Source: Balaenoptera acutorostrata
Taxonomy: Eukaryota; Chordata; Mammalia; Artiodactyla; Balaenopteridae
Direction: 5' to 3'
Length of the DNA stretch: 64,000 bases
Assembly: GCF_949987535.1 (NCBI RefSeq)
Contig: NC_080066.1
Coordinates: forward strand, 129,436,335-129,500,334
Below, piece after piece: positions 35,441-45,773 of the stretch. Position 1 is the stretch's first letter; every line of letters starts with the position of its first letter. The notes under the pieces were generated by a model. The model made no database searches, was not told the DNA's origin, and was given only the letters and a program-made list of their open reading frames with translations. A program made the translations under genes and the position numbers.

Positions 35441-36208
35441 TGAAATAGCTGTTATGAAGAAATTCAGTGAGCTACAAGAAAACTCAGGAATAACATTAAT
35501 GAGCAGAAGGAGTTATTTACCAAAGAGATTAAAATTATCAAAAAGAAGCAAACAGACATTTTGGAGCTAAGGAATTCAATAAATGAAGGGTACACTGGGA
35601 CCATAGGTAACAGGGCAGACCAGATGGAGGAAAGAATAATGACTTGGAGGACAGAAATATAGAAATAATTCAGTTACAAAGGTGAACTTAGATTTTTTTT
35701 AAAGTGAGCAAACCCTATAAGAGCTATCAGATTTGACCACAAAGGCAAATATAAGAATAATTGCTACACCAGAAAAAGAAAAGAGGGAGAAAGGGACAGA
35801 GAGTGTATTTAAAGAAATAATAGCTGAGAACTTCCCAAACCATGGGAAGGAATTGGACATTCAAGTTCATAAAGCTGATAGAACACTATTATCTCAATGC
35901 AAAAAGATCTTCTCCAAGACACCTTATAATGAAATTGTCAAAAATCATGATCAAGAATCTTAAAAGTAGTTAGGGAAAAGAAATAAAATCGTCTACAGAA
36001 GAACCCCCATTAGGCGAGCATCAGATTTCCAAGCAGAAACTCTACAGGCCAAAAGAGAATGGAATGACATATTCAGAGTGCCAGCCAAAAATACTTTATC
36101 CTGCAGAGTTATCCTTCAGATATGAGGGAAAAATAAACAAAAGCTGAGAGAAATCACTACTACTAGACCTTTCTTGCAAGAACTGCTGAAAGGAGTTCTG
36201 CAAGGTGA
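35441..36208 (+). pseudogene. L1 ORF1 pseudogene of host B
   Basis: The coiled-coil part is visible as translated fragments around 35450-35650. The RRM part is read in the frame 35733-35963 (IRIIATPE, then KEIIAENFPNHGKELDIQVH). The C-terminal segment (AGCAGAAACTCTACAGGCC near 36040) follows out of frame. It has multiple stops. Confidence 0.75.
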
Positions 36209-36674
36209 ACTGAAAAGAAGCTAATCAGGGACATAAAAACATATAAAAGAACACAACAAAGGTAAAGGTGAAAAATAAACATTCAGAATAGGGTATTAAC
36301 CCATTTACTATAGTATAAAGCTTAAGGAAAAGAGCATTAAAAATAACTACAGCTACTATAATTTTTTAAATGAATTCACAATGTAAAAAGAATTGTGACA
36401 TTAAAAATATAAAAGGGGAGGAGTAAGGGGGTGGAATCTTTATTGAAGAATGAAAATAAGTTGCTATCAGCATAAAATGGACTTTTACCTATGAGATGTT
36501 TTATGTAAGCCTCATGTTAACCATAAGGCAAAAAAAAAAAAATCTAGAGTAGATTCAGAAACATATAAAAAGGGGAGACTGAGCATATCACAATAGAAAA
36601 CCACTAACCAACAAAGGTAGACAGAAACAGAAGGAAAAAGAAAGAATGGAGATACAAAACAGAAGGTAAATAAG

Positions 36675-37163
36675 ATGGCAGCAGTTAAGTCCTTACATAT
36701 CAATAATCACTCTAAATATAAATGGATTGAGTTTACCAATCTAAAGGGACAGTGTGGCTGTCTGGATAACAAAAACAAAACCCAACTATGCTACCTACAA
36801 GGAACTCATTTCAGCCATATAGACACACATAGGCTCAAAGTTAAGAGGGGGAAGAAGATATTCCATGCAAGTGGAAACCAAAAGAAAGCAGGTAGCCATA
36901 CTTATAACAGACAAACTAGTCTTCAAGACAAAAATGGTCACAAGAGACAGAGAATATACTTACATAATGATAAAGGGTTCAATACATCAAGAAGATAGTA
37001 CAATCATAAATATATGCACACCCAGCCTCAGAGCACCTAAATATATTAAGCAAATACTAACATAACTGAAGGGAGAAATAGAAAACAATAAAATAATGGT
37101 AGGGAACTTCCATACCCTACTGTCAGCAATGGATAGATCATCCAGACAGAAAATCAACAAGGA
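36675..37163 (+). pseudogene. L1 ORF2 of host B, endonuclease part 1
   Basis: The first 160 or so codons of the endonuclease are in two frames (36675-36998 and 36865-37065), with recognisable YLQGTHF (QET changed to QGT, losing the catalytic Glu) and IFHASGNQKKAG. It is broken at about 37163 by the nested L1. Confidence 0.8.
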
Positions 37164-38340
37164 GGGAGAAGATCAAGATGGCAGAGTGGAAGACTCAGAG
37201 CTCATCTTCCCCCATGAGCACATCAAAAATACATCTACAAGTGGAGTAATTCTCACTGAAAACAAACTGAAGGCTAGCAGAAAGACTCTTACACAACCAA
37301 GGCTGTAAAAATGATCCACACTGAGTCAGGTAAAAAGGAAAGAGAAGTGATAGGGTCAAGACCTGCACCCCTAGGACAGGGCACAGAAGAGGAGGAGAAT
37401 TACACATGCTCAGAGATCCTCCCTGGGGAGTGAGTGGTTTGAACCACATAATTTGGCACCCTAGCCTTAGGGTCTGACACCAGGAAGTTGAGTCCCCTTT
37501 GCTGGTTTGAAAACCAGTGAGACTAACAGTAGGGCTGTAAGAAACCTTGACTCTGCTTGTGAAGAGCACACACATGCTTGCTTACTTCCAAAACAAGGCA
37601 GAAGAAGCAGACTGAAGCTGCCCAGGAGCCTGGCTGGGTTCCTGTGACTGGGTCCCTATGACCGCTCTTGTGCATGTACTGGCCCATACTAAGCACATGC
37701 TCTGGCCCCTCTTGTTCTGCAGCACAGCTCCACACTAGGGTGAAGGTCCCTGCCAAGGAGAGTGTGCAGTTGTGGGGAATGGAGCCAGCTTGGACCCTGT
37801 ATTAGCAACTGAATGGGATGAAGGCAGCCATTACTGGCAATCATGGGGGTGGCAAGCTGGGAGTGGTTTGGAACTCTGGTGTGCTGGGACTGCACCAGCA
37901 TGTGCCCCAGACCACACAAGGCACCCACCATGGCCCCTCTTGCTCTAGCACTGCTTCCTTCTGGGACCAAGATGCCACTGCTAGGAGGGGGGATAGCACA
38001 CACTTAGAGGGAATGGAGCCAGCTTAGACCAGACCCTCAGGGCTTCTGTTCCAGCAATTTAGGATGTGACTCAACCCCCCCCCCCAAAGGTGGTGGTGGC
38101 CATTGAGCAGAGGAGAAGCAATGGTTCACACCTAGGTCTGACTCTAGCCCCTCCATCTCAAGCCGCACCTCCCACTAATGTGATAGTAGCCAGCACACTC
38201 TGAGAGAAAAACATGACTCATGCTCACTTCAGGTCCAGCTCCCCAACTAAAACCACTGGGGACATGCAGACTATAATAGGGATGCTCCCATATAATGATG
38301 CCCCTTCAAGACACGGATAGGCAACTGTTTCACCTGATTT
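37164..38340 (+). promoter_or_regulatory. L1 5' UTR of the nested deleted element
   Basis: Begins GGAGAAGATCAAGATGGCAG with the YY1-type core at 37175-37182 and continues G+C-rich to ORF1. The opening blocks resemble the 45.77-kb element (ACATCWACAWGTGGA-type motif near 37231), so both derive from related L1 lineages. Confidence 0.65.
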
Positions 38341-38783
38341 CATAGAGACAGAGAAAGTTAAGCAAAATGAGAAGACAGAAGAATTTGTTCAATGAAAGAA
38401 GAAAAAAAAGCCACCCCTGAAAAAACAGCTAATGGAACAAATAATTTACCAGATAAAGAGTTCAAAGCATTAGTAATAAGAATTAAATTAGTATTAGTAA
38501 TACTAATTAAAGTGGGGAAAAGAATAGATGAACACAGTGAGAATTATAAAAAAATTAAGATAGAAAATATAAAAAGGAACCAGTCATAACAGAAGAATAC
38601 AATAATTGAAATGAAAAACAAACTAGAAGGAATTAACATCAAACTAGGTCTTACAGAAGAATGCATAAATGATCTGGAAGATAGAAAGCAGAAATCACCC
38701 AATCAGAACAGCAAAAAGAAAAAAAAACAAGAAAATGAGAACAGTTTATGGGACCTCTGAGACAACAAGTATACTAACATTCA
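38341..38783 (+). pseudogene. Truncated L1 ORF1 fused to ORF2 remnant
   Basis: N-terminal and coiled-coil codons of ORF1 (frame 38392-38589, with NNLPDKEFKALVIRIK) lead to the beginning of the RRM. The sequence then switches at about 38783 to ORF2. An (AAAAG)n run at 38800-38830 lies just past the junction. Confidence 0.65.
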
Positions 38784-39395
38784 GAGAGGAAATAGAGACC
38801 AAAAAAAAAGAAAAGAAAAGAAAAGAAAAGATCAGTAAAACCATGAGTTGATTTTTTGAAAAGATAAATATAGTTGATATGACTTTAGCCAGGCTAATCA
38901 AAAAATCATGAGAGGACCCAAATAAAATAAGAAGTGAAAGAGGAGAAACTACAACTAACACTACAGAAATACATAGCACCATGAGAGACTATTCTGAACA
39001 GTAATATGCCAACAAACTGGACAACCTAGAAGAAATGGGATAAATTTCTAGAAACAGTCTTCCAAGACTGGATCAGGAAGAAATAGAAAACCTGAAAAGA
39101 GACTGAATCAGTGATCAAAAAACTCCGAACACAGAAAACCCAAGGACCAGGTGGCTTCACTGGCAAATTTTACAAAACGTTAAAAAAAGAATTAACATCA
39201 ATCCTTTTCAAACTCTTCCAAAAAATTAAAGAAGAGGGAACATTCCCAAATTCATTCTAAAAGGCCACCATTACCCTGATACCAAGTCAGGTAAGGAAGT
39301 ACACAACAGAAAACTATAGATCAACATCCATGATGAATATAGATGCAAAAATCCTCAACAAAATATTATCAAACTGAATTCAACAATATATAAAA
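38784..39395 (+). pseudogene. L1 ORF2 mid fragment of the nested deleted element
   Basis: Frames are broken, but the order (AAAACCATGAGTTGATTTTT, ACTACAACTAACACTACAGA, CAGGTGGCTTCACTGGC and ATGAATATAGATGCAAAAAT) follows ORF2 codons of about 345-560. No catalytic FADD region is present. Confidence 0.75.
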
Positions 39396-39606
39396 ATGAG
39401 GGAAGGTGGGAGGGGATAGACAGGAATAGGGGATTAATAGGTACAACTTATTCTGTATAAAATAAGTAAACTACAAGGAAATATTGTACAGCACAGGGAA
39501 TATAGCCAATATTTTATAATAACTTTAAATGAAATATAATCTACAAAAATACTGAGTCACTATGTCATACTCCTGAAACTAATATCATATTGTAAATTAA
39601 CAAAGA

Positions 39607-39954
39607 AATGCTGACTGTGAACCATATTTCAGACCAAATGAACTTAGCAGACACATATAAGACGTGTCATCTAACACCAGCAGAGTACACATTTTACTCA
39701 AGTGCATATGGAAAATTCTCTAGGATAGATAATATGATAGGACACAAAACAAATCTTAGCAAACTTAAGAAGATTGAAATCATACTAACTATATTTTCTG
39801 GCCACAGTGGTGTGAAACTAGAAATCAACAAAAAGAGGAAAGCTGGAATATCTACAAATATATGTACACCAAACAATACAATTCTGAACAACCAATGGGT
39901 CAAAGAAGAAATCAAAAGGGAAATAAATAAATATCTTAAAACAAATGAAAATGG
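39607..39954 (+). pseudogene. L1 ORF2 of host B, endonuclease part 2
   Basis: The frame at 39608-40063 begins here with ISDQMNLADTYKTCHLTPAE, continuing the endonuclease after the nested L1. SDH reads SGH (IFSGHSGVKLE), losing the Asp. It ends at 39954, where another L1 tail is inserted. Confidence 0.85.
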
Positions 39955-40134
39955 CAGAAATAGAGACACAGATGTAGAGAACAAATGTATGGACACCAAT
40001 GGGAGAAAGCGGGGGGGGGGGCAGTGGTGGAGTGATGAATTGGGATTGACATGTATACACTAATATGTATAAAATGGATAACTAATAAGAACCTGCTATA
40101 TTAAAAAATTAATTAAATAAAATTCAAAAAAAAC
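39955..40134 (+). mobile_element. Very short 5'-truncated L1 (class B 3' UTR only)
   Basis: About 180 bp of class B 3' UTR (AGAGACACAGATGTAGAGAA to ACCTGCTATATT plus an A-rich tail) is bracketed by a perfect 15-bp TSD, AACAAATGAAAATGG, at 39940-39954 and 40135-40149. It contains AATAAG rather than AATAAA near its end and a G-run at about 40010-40021. Confidence 0.9.
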
Positions 40135-43075
40135 AACAAATGAAAATGGAAATAAACACATCAAATCATATGGCATGCATCAAAAGCAGTTCTGACAGGA
40201 AAGTTTATAGCAATAAATGCATATATAAGAAATTGGAAAGATCTCAAGTAAACTAACTTTACACTTCAAAGACTTGAAAAAGAACAAATTAAGTTCAAAT
40301 TTAGCAAAAGGAAGAAAAAAGTAATGATCTGAGCAGAAATAAATGAAAGAGAGACCAGAAAAACAATAGATAAGATCAACAAAACTAAGAGCTGTTTTTT
40401 AAAGAAACAAAACAAAACAAAATTTATGGATCTTTAGCTAGAATAAGAATAAAGGGAGAAGACTCAAAATAAATGACATTACAACTAACACTGCAGAAAT
40501 ACATAGCGTCATAAGAGATTACTATGAGCAATCATATGACAACAAATTAGATAATCTAGAAGAAATGGATAAATTTCAAAAACTCACAACTTACCAAGAC
40601 TGAATCAGGAAAAAAATAGAAAACCTGAGAATACCAAACCTATAAAGAGATTGAATCAGTAATCAAAAACCCCCCAACACAGAAAACCCTGGGACAAGAT
40701 AACTTCATTGGCAAATTTTAGTAAACATTTAATGAATAATTAATGCCAATCTTTTACAGACTCCTCCAAAAAATAGAAGAGGAGGAAACACTTTCAACTC
40801 ATTCTACAAGGCCAGCATCACCATGATACCAAAGCCAGGTAAGGACATAACAGAAAACTATACACCAATAACCCTGATGAATATAGATGCAAAAATTATC
40901 AACAAGATATTAGCAAACCAAATGAAATTCAAGGACACATTCTATACAATGACCAAATAGAATGTATCCTTAGATTGCAATGCTAGCTTAACATATGAAA
41001 ATCAATAAATGTAATACATCCCATTCATAGAATGAAAGATTAAAATCACATGGTCATCTCAATAGATGCAGATAAAGCATTTGACAAAATGCCACATTCT
41101 TTCATTATAAAAACCCTCAACAGATTGGGTATAGAAGGGACATGCCTCGACATAATAAAGGCTATATATGACAAACCCACAGTTAACATAATACACAATA
41201 GAGAAAAATTGAAAGCTTTTCCTCTAAAATCAGGAATAAGACAAGGATGCCCACTCTCATCATTTCTATTTAACATAGTATTGGAAGTCCTAGCAAGGGC
41301 AGTTAGGCAAAGCAAAGAAAAAACATGCATCTAAATCAGAAAGGAAGAAAATTGTCGCTATATGCAGATGATATGATTTTGCATATAGAAAATCCAAAGA
41401 CTTAACCAAGAAACTGTTGGACAAAGAAACTATTTCAATGAAGTTGCAAGATATAAAATCAATATACAGAAATCAGTTGAATTTCTATACAGTAATAATG
41501 AAATATCTGAAAAAAATAAATAAAACAATACCATTTACAACAGTATCAAAACCAGTAAAATATCTAGGAATAAAATGAACCAATGAAATGAAAGATCTGT
41601 ACAATGAGAACTATGAGACTTTGCTGAAATTAAAAAACAAACAAGTGGAAAGACATCCCATGTTCATGTACCAAAACAATTAATATTATTAAACTGTCCA
41701 TTCTACCCAAAGCCTTCTTAAATTCAATGCAATCCCCATCAAAATAGCAAGGACATTCTTCACAGAAATAGAAAAAAAAATCATAAAATTCTTATGAAAT
41801 TACAAAAGACCCCAAATAGCCAAACCAGTCCTGAGGAAAAAGAACAAAGCTGGAGGTATCACAATTCCTGATTTCAACTATACTACAAACCCATAGCAAT
41901 AAAAATAGTGTAGTACTGGCATAAAAATAAACACATAGAATAATGTAACAGAATAGAGAGGCCAGAAATAAACCCTGCATATACAGTCAAGTAACATTCA
42001 ACAAGGGAGCCAAGAACACCTGATGTGGAAAGGACAGTTTCATCTCTTCAACAAATGGTATTGGGAAAACTGGATAAACATATGTAGACAAATGAAATTG
42101 GACTCCTATATTCCATCCCTCACAAAAACTAAGTTGAATGGATCAAAGACTTAAAACATAAGACCTAATACTCTAAGTCCTAGAAGAAAATGTAAGAAAG
42201 AAGCTCCTCGACATTGATCTTGGCAATGTTTTTCTGGATATGATGCCAAAAGCACAAATAACAAAAGCAAAAATAAACAAATATGACTACATCAAATTTG
42301 AAAGCTTCTGCACAGCAAAAGAAACACTTCACAAAATGAAATGTCAACCTACAGAATGGGGAAAAGTTTTGCAAACCATGTATCAGATAAGGAGTTAATA
42401 TTCAAAATACATTCTGAACTTACACAACTCAATAAAAAAAATAACCACAAACAAACCAATTTAAAAATGGGCAGAGGAATTAAATAGACATTATTCCAAA
42501 GAAGACATCCAAATGGCCAACAGGTACATGAAAAGATGTTCAACATCACTAATCATCAGGAAAATGCAAATCAAAACCACAATGAGATATCACCCCATAC
42601 CTATTAGTATGGCCATCATCAAGAAGACAAGAGATAAGAAGTGTTGGCGAGAATGTGGAGAATAGGGCACCCTTGTACACTGTTGGTGGAAATGTAAATT
42701 GGTTTAACTACTATGGAAAACAACATGGAGAGTCTTTAAAAAATTAAAAATCAATCTACCATATGATCAAGCAATTCCATTTCTGGGTATATACCCAAAG
42801 GAAATGAAAACAGATATATGCACTCACATGTTTATTGCAGCATTATTCACGATAGCCAAGATCCAGAACCATCCTAAGTGCTCATCAATGGATGAATGAA
42901 TAAAGAAGATATGGTACATTTATACCATGGAATATTATTCAGCCACAAGAAAGAAGGACATCTTTCCATTTGTGACAACATTGATGGATCTTGAGCATTT
43001 TATGCTAAGACAGATAGACACAGAAGGGAAGGAACCATATGACATCACTTATATGTGGAATCTAAAAAAGCCATA
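40135..43075 (+). pseudogene. L1 ORF2 of host B, RT and C-terminal part
   Basis: The RT is readable in pieces. The frame 41050-41334 shows [15 protein letters not shown], then [20 protein letters not shown]. The FADD region is present at about 41360-41380 as TATGCAGATGATATG (YADDM), out of frame with it. The C-terminal knuckle is decayed near 42640-42700. The stop equivalent is TAA at 43073-43075. It carries many stops and shifts. Confidence 0.85.
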
Positions 43076-43170
43076 CTCATAAAAACAAAGTAAAATGATT
43101 GTTACCACGGGAAAGGGGTGGAAAGATAGGACGCATGTTGTTTAAGTGTACAAACTTGCACTGAGTAGTA

Positions 43171-43185
43171 AAATAAGACCTAGAG
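43171..43185. repeat. Target-site duplication of the SINE, left copy
   Basis: AAATAAGACCTAGAG matches AAACAAAACCTAGAG at 43500-43514 with two mismatches. Confidence 0.8.
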
Positions 43186-43499
43186 GGGCTTCCCTGGTGG
43201 CACAATGGTTAAGAATCCACCTGCCAACGTAGGGGACACGGATTCGAGCCTTGGTCCAGGAAGATCCCACATGCCGTGGAGCAACTAAGCCCGTGTGCCA
43301 CAGGTACTGAGTCTGCACTTTAGAGCCTGCGAGCCACAACTACTGAAGCCCGCATGCCTAGAGCCCATGCTCTGCAACAAGAGAAGCCACCACAATGAGA
43401 AGCCCGCACACCACAATGAAGAGTAGCCCCTGCTCTCCATGACTAGAGAAAGCCCGTGTGCAGCAACGAAGACCCAAAGTAGCCCCCCCCCCAAAAATT
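43186..43499 (+). mobile_element. tRNA-derived SINE, CHR/Bov-tA type
   Basis: A 314-bp SINE begins GGGCTTCCCTGGTGGCACAA. A-box-like (TGGTGGCACAATGG) and B-box-like (GGATTCGAGCC) segments are near its 5' end. The tail holds the typical series of AAGCCCGC-, GAGAAGCCACC- and GAAGACCCAAAGTAGCC-like blocks. This family marks Cetartiodactyla (whales, hippos, ruminants) and is the best taxonomic clue here. It sits in host B's 3' UTR with a 15-bp TSD. It is the only SINE of its kind in the window. Confidence 0.95.
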
Positions 43500-43514
43500 A
43501 AACAAAACCTAGAG
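43500..43514. repeat. Target-site duplication of the SINE, right copy
   Basis: Pairs with 43171-43185 (two mismatches, both transitions). Confidence 0.8.
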
Positions 43515-43770
43515 ATCTAATGCAGAGTATAATGGATATAGACAATATTGTATTTAGTCATCAAACCTGCTAAGAGACTAGATCATAATGATTCCAACCA
43601 CTAAAATGAAAGGATAATTATATAAAGTGATAGAGGTGCTAATGATCTCTACAATGGCAAGCATATTACAATATATAAATGTGTCAAATAAATGTTGTAC
43701 ACCTTAAATTTACACAATGTTTTATGTCAAATATATTTCAAAAATAAAAAGTCACTTTTGTCTTGTGTGA
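43515..43770 (+). other. End of host B 3' UTR
   Basis: CTAATGCAGAGTATAATGGA, then TGTTGTACACCTTAAATTTA and TTTATGTCAAATATATTTCA form the usual end of an old L1MA/L1MB-like 3' UTR, closed by AAAATAAAAAG. Confidence 0.7.
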
Positions 43771-44319
43771 TATTTCTTTAAAAAACACTTAGTTCTGAAT
43801 TTGCATGTGTAAATTTAATTATTTGTAATTTTCAACAAAGTTTGAATGGGCAAAAATTTTTCACACAACATTATTGCATCCAACAGATTCTGTAATATAA
43901 TGTACAGAGTGCATGATTAGAGTACAAATATTTATTTATAATGTTGCATAACTTTTATAGTATAAGTTTATTTATGACCTCAGAGTTTTTAAATTTTTAG
44001 TAGAACTACTTCAGGCTAATATTTTACTTTACATACAAGAACTTTGAGGATAATCTAATATTTAGTAATATTTCAAGTCTTTTTTTCTCCTATAAGGAAG
44101 GCCTGAGAATAGAATCACTATATCATGTTGTCCTTCTACACATTGAAATATCTCAGTACTGCACTGGGTAAACACATCATAACTTATGATTCAAACATTA
44201 ATTAAATTCAATGATTAACTTTATTAATTTTGGTGGTTATGAATTAATAGGTGGCTGAATATTAATTACTTCTCTAATTAATTACTGATATAGTTGGTTT
44301 AAAGTTCACCACTTTGCTA
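43771..44319. other. Unique A+T-rich sequence
   Basis: No gene or repeat is recognised. Confidence 0.45.
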
Positions 44320-44690
44320 TTTGTTTTCTATTTGTGCCCTCTGTTCGTTTTCACTTGTTTTTCCTGTAGTCTGCCTTTCTCAAGTATTATTTATTATCCA
44401 TTCTATCGTTTCTATTATTCCACTTTATCTTTTATATTGGCTTTATAGCCTTACTTTAAAAATAATTATTAACTGGTTACTCTAGAGATTTCATCATGTA
44501 TCCTTAATTTATTGTAGTCCAACTTGAGTTAATATTTTACCAATTAAAATTGTTTATAGCCAATATACAACTGTATATTCCCATTTTTTCACCCACTGCC
44601 CTTTGTACTATTATTGTCAGATATTTAGCTTCTCCATATGTTATAAACCTCATAATATATCGTCATCAGTCTCAGCAAAATGGAGAAGCT
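44320..44690 (-). repeat. Old antisense L1/HAL1-like fragment, part 1
   Basis: TTTAATTTATTGTAGTCCA-type text, CCTTTGTACTATTATTGTCA and ATATGTTATAAACCTCATAA resemble an ancient L1 internal/5' block on the minus strand. It appears to continue at 45390 after an inserted segment. Confidence 0.5.
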
Positions 44691-45389
44691 GCCCATACAT
44701 ATCACCATGGTACACAACTACCAATTTTTTTTTTTTTTTTTTACAACTACCAATTTTTTGAGTTGGGTGTATATCACACCCCTCACCCAAGATCAGATCT
44801 TTGTGCAACTAGAGATGTGTAACTCATCACTGCAAATGAACAAAGAGCCCATAGCTTCCTCACCTCTAATCACTGCAACTCCTGGGCCAAGGCATACAGC
44901 ACCTTTATCAAAGACAAAGGTGAACTGGGAATCAGGGCAATCCATCCAGGAGAGCATCTTCACCTTATACCTGGATGCATTCTTGCCACTCATCTCCAGA
45001 GATGTGTACCACAATCACATGGCCAGCCAAATGCTGCCTGGGGGCAGTGGCAAAATCAAGAACACCAACAACTGTTTCCATAAGAAGCTGTAGTTCATTC
45101 TGGCAGAAGTTGGTGCCTGTGAGATTAGTTACAAGCATGCAGCAGTAGAGAGCTCCCCTGTTTACTGTCCTTGTGGACCACATCACTGAGTTCACAAAGA
45201 AACCTGAGCTCACGAGGTCTCTTATGGTTCCCCTGCTTATTCCCAAGAAGCTGTAGTTTATCATCATCCCCACATAAAGAGCGACATTGAGAAGAACAAG
45301 CAGAATCTCATCATGAGAGAATCATGATCTGGGACCTGGATATCAAGTGATGGTGATAACAAAATATTGTTATATAAAGGCAGTATTCT
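44691..45389. other. Unidentified segment inserted in an old L1, possible retrocopy
   Basis: About 700 bp, less A+T-rich than its flanks, lies between two halves of the old antisense L1. Open frames of about 100 codons exist on both strands (44680-45093 plus, 44965-45273 minus). The sense frame shifts along the segment, as in a decayed processed pseudogene. I cannot name a parent gene. No convincing TSD or poly(A) was found around the whole segment. A separate small insertion of T residues lies within it at 44714-44759. Confidence 0.35.
44714..44759. repeat. Poly(T) flanked by a 17-bp direct repeat
   Basis: ACAACTACCAATTTTTT occurs at 44714-44730 and 44743-44759, separated only by T residues. 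This is the pattern expected of a retrotransposition event that delivered only a poly(A) tail in minus orientation. Replication slippage is an alternative. Confidence 0.6.
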
Positions 45390-45773
45390 TTTAAAAATTT
45401 AAAAATCAGTTTTTTATATTTCTGTCATACTTTTCAGTACTATTTGTTCATTCCTACAGTTCAGAGTGCTATTTAGGGATCTTTGACTTTCTATAGTATT
45501 TTGTAGTGTGAATCTCCTCATGACAAATTGCTTTTTTTTTTTTTTTTTTTTTTGTCTGAAAATAGCTTTACTTGTCAGTGTTTTTGGAAGATACATTTGC
45601 AGGATACAAAATTCTAGTTCTGTTATTTTTTACTTGCTTCTCTTCAGAAATGTCATTTTATTATTTTCTGGTTTCGTTTTTATTCAAGGTCAGCCATTAT
45701 TCTTACTGTTATTCTCTAAATGTATTATAACAGGTGCTTTTTCTCTGGATACTTTTAAGATTTTCTCTTTTCA
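45390..45773 (-). repeat. Old antisense L1/HAL1-like fragment, part 2
   Basis: TGTCTGAAAATAGCTTTACT, GGAAGATACATTTGCAGGAT, ACAAAATTCTAG and ACTTTTAAGATTTTCTCTTT follow the order of a familiar old L1 block on the minus strand. It is truncated at about 45773 by the next L1. A long T run (about 45532-45553) lies inside. Confidence 0.55.

Larger units (their letters stand above)
37164..39593 (+). mobile_element. Internally deleted L1 nested in host B
   Basis: A 2.43-kb L1 has its own 5' UTR start (AAGATGGC at 37175-37182), ORF1 to about 38783, then a jump into ORF2 near codon 345, ORF2 to about 39395, then a jump to a 3' UTR ending at about 39593. The likely TSD is AAATCAACAAGGA (37151-37163) against AAATTAACAAAGA (39594-39606), with two mismatches. 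Host B's ORF2 continues directly after it. Two internal deletions remove the ORF1 C-terminus, the endonuclease and most of the RT. Confidence 0.8.
34415..43770 (+). mobile_element. Old 5'-complete L1 (host B), interrupted three times
   Basis: An old L1 runs from a 5' UTR (ATGATGGCAGCCTGCATC near 34418) through ORF1, a ~465-bp spacer and ORF2, to an old-type 3' UTR ending near 43770. Three younger insertions split it: a deleted L1 (37164-39593), an L1 tail (39955-40134) and a tRNA-derived SINE (43186-43499). The continuity of ORF2 across each insertion shows that the pieces belong together. It is heavily diverged. Confidence 0.8.

Noticed and set aside
43186..43499. A tRNA gene with A and B boxes
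   Set aside because: The boxes belong to the head of a 314-bp SINE with tail and TSD; no complete cloverleaf is present.
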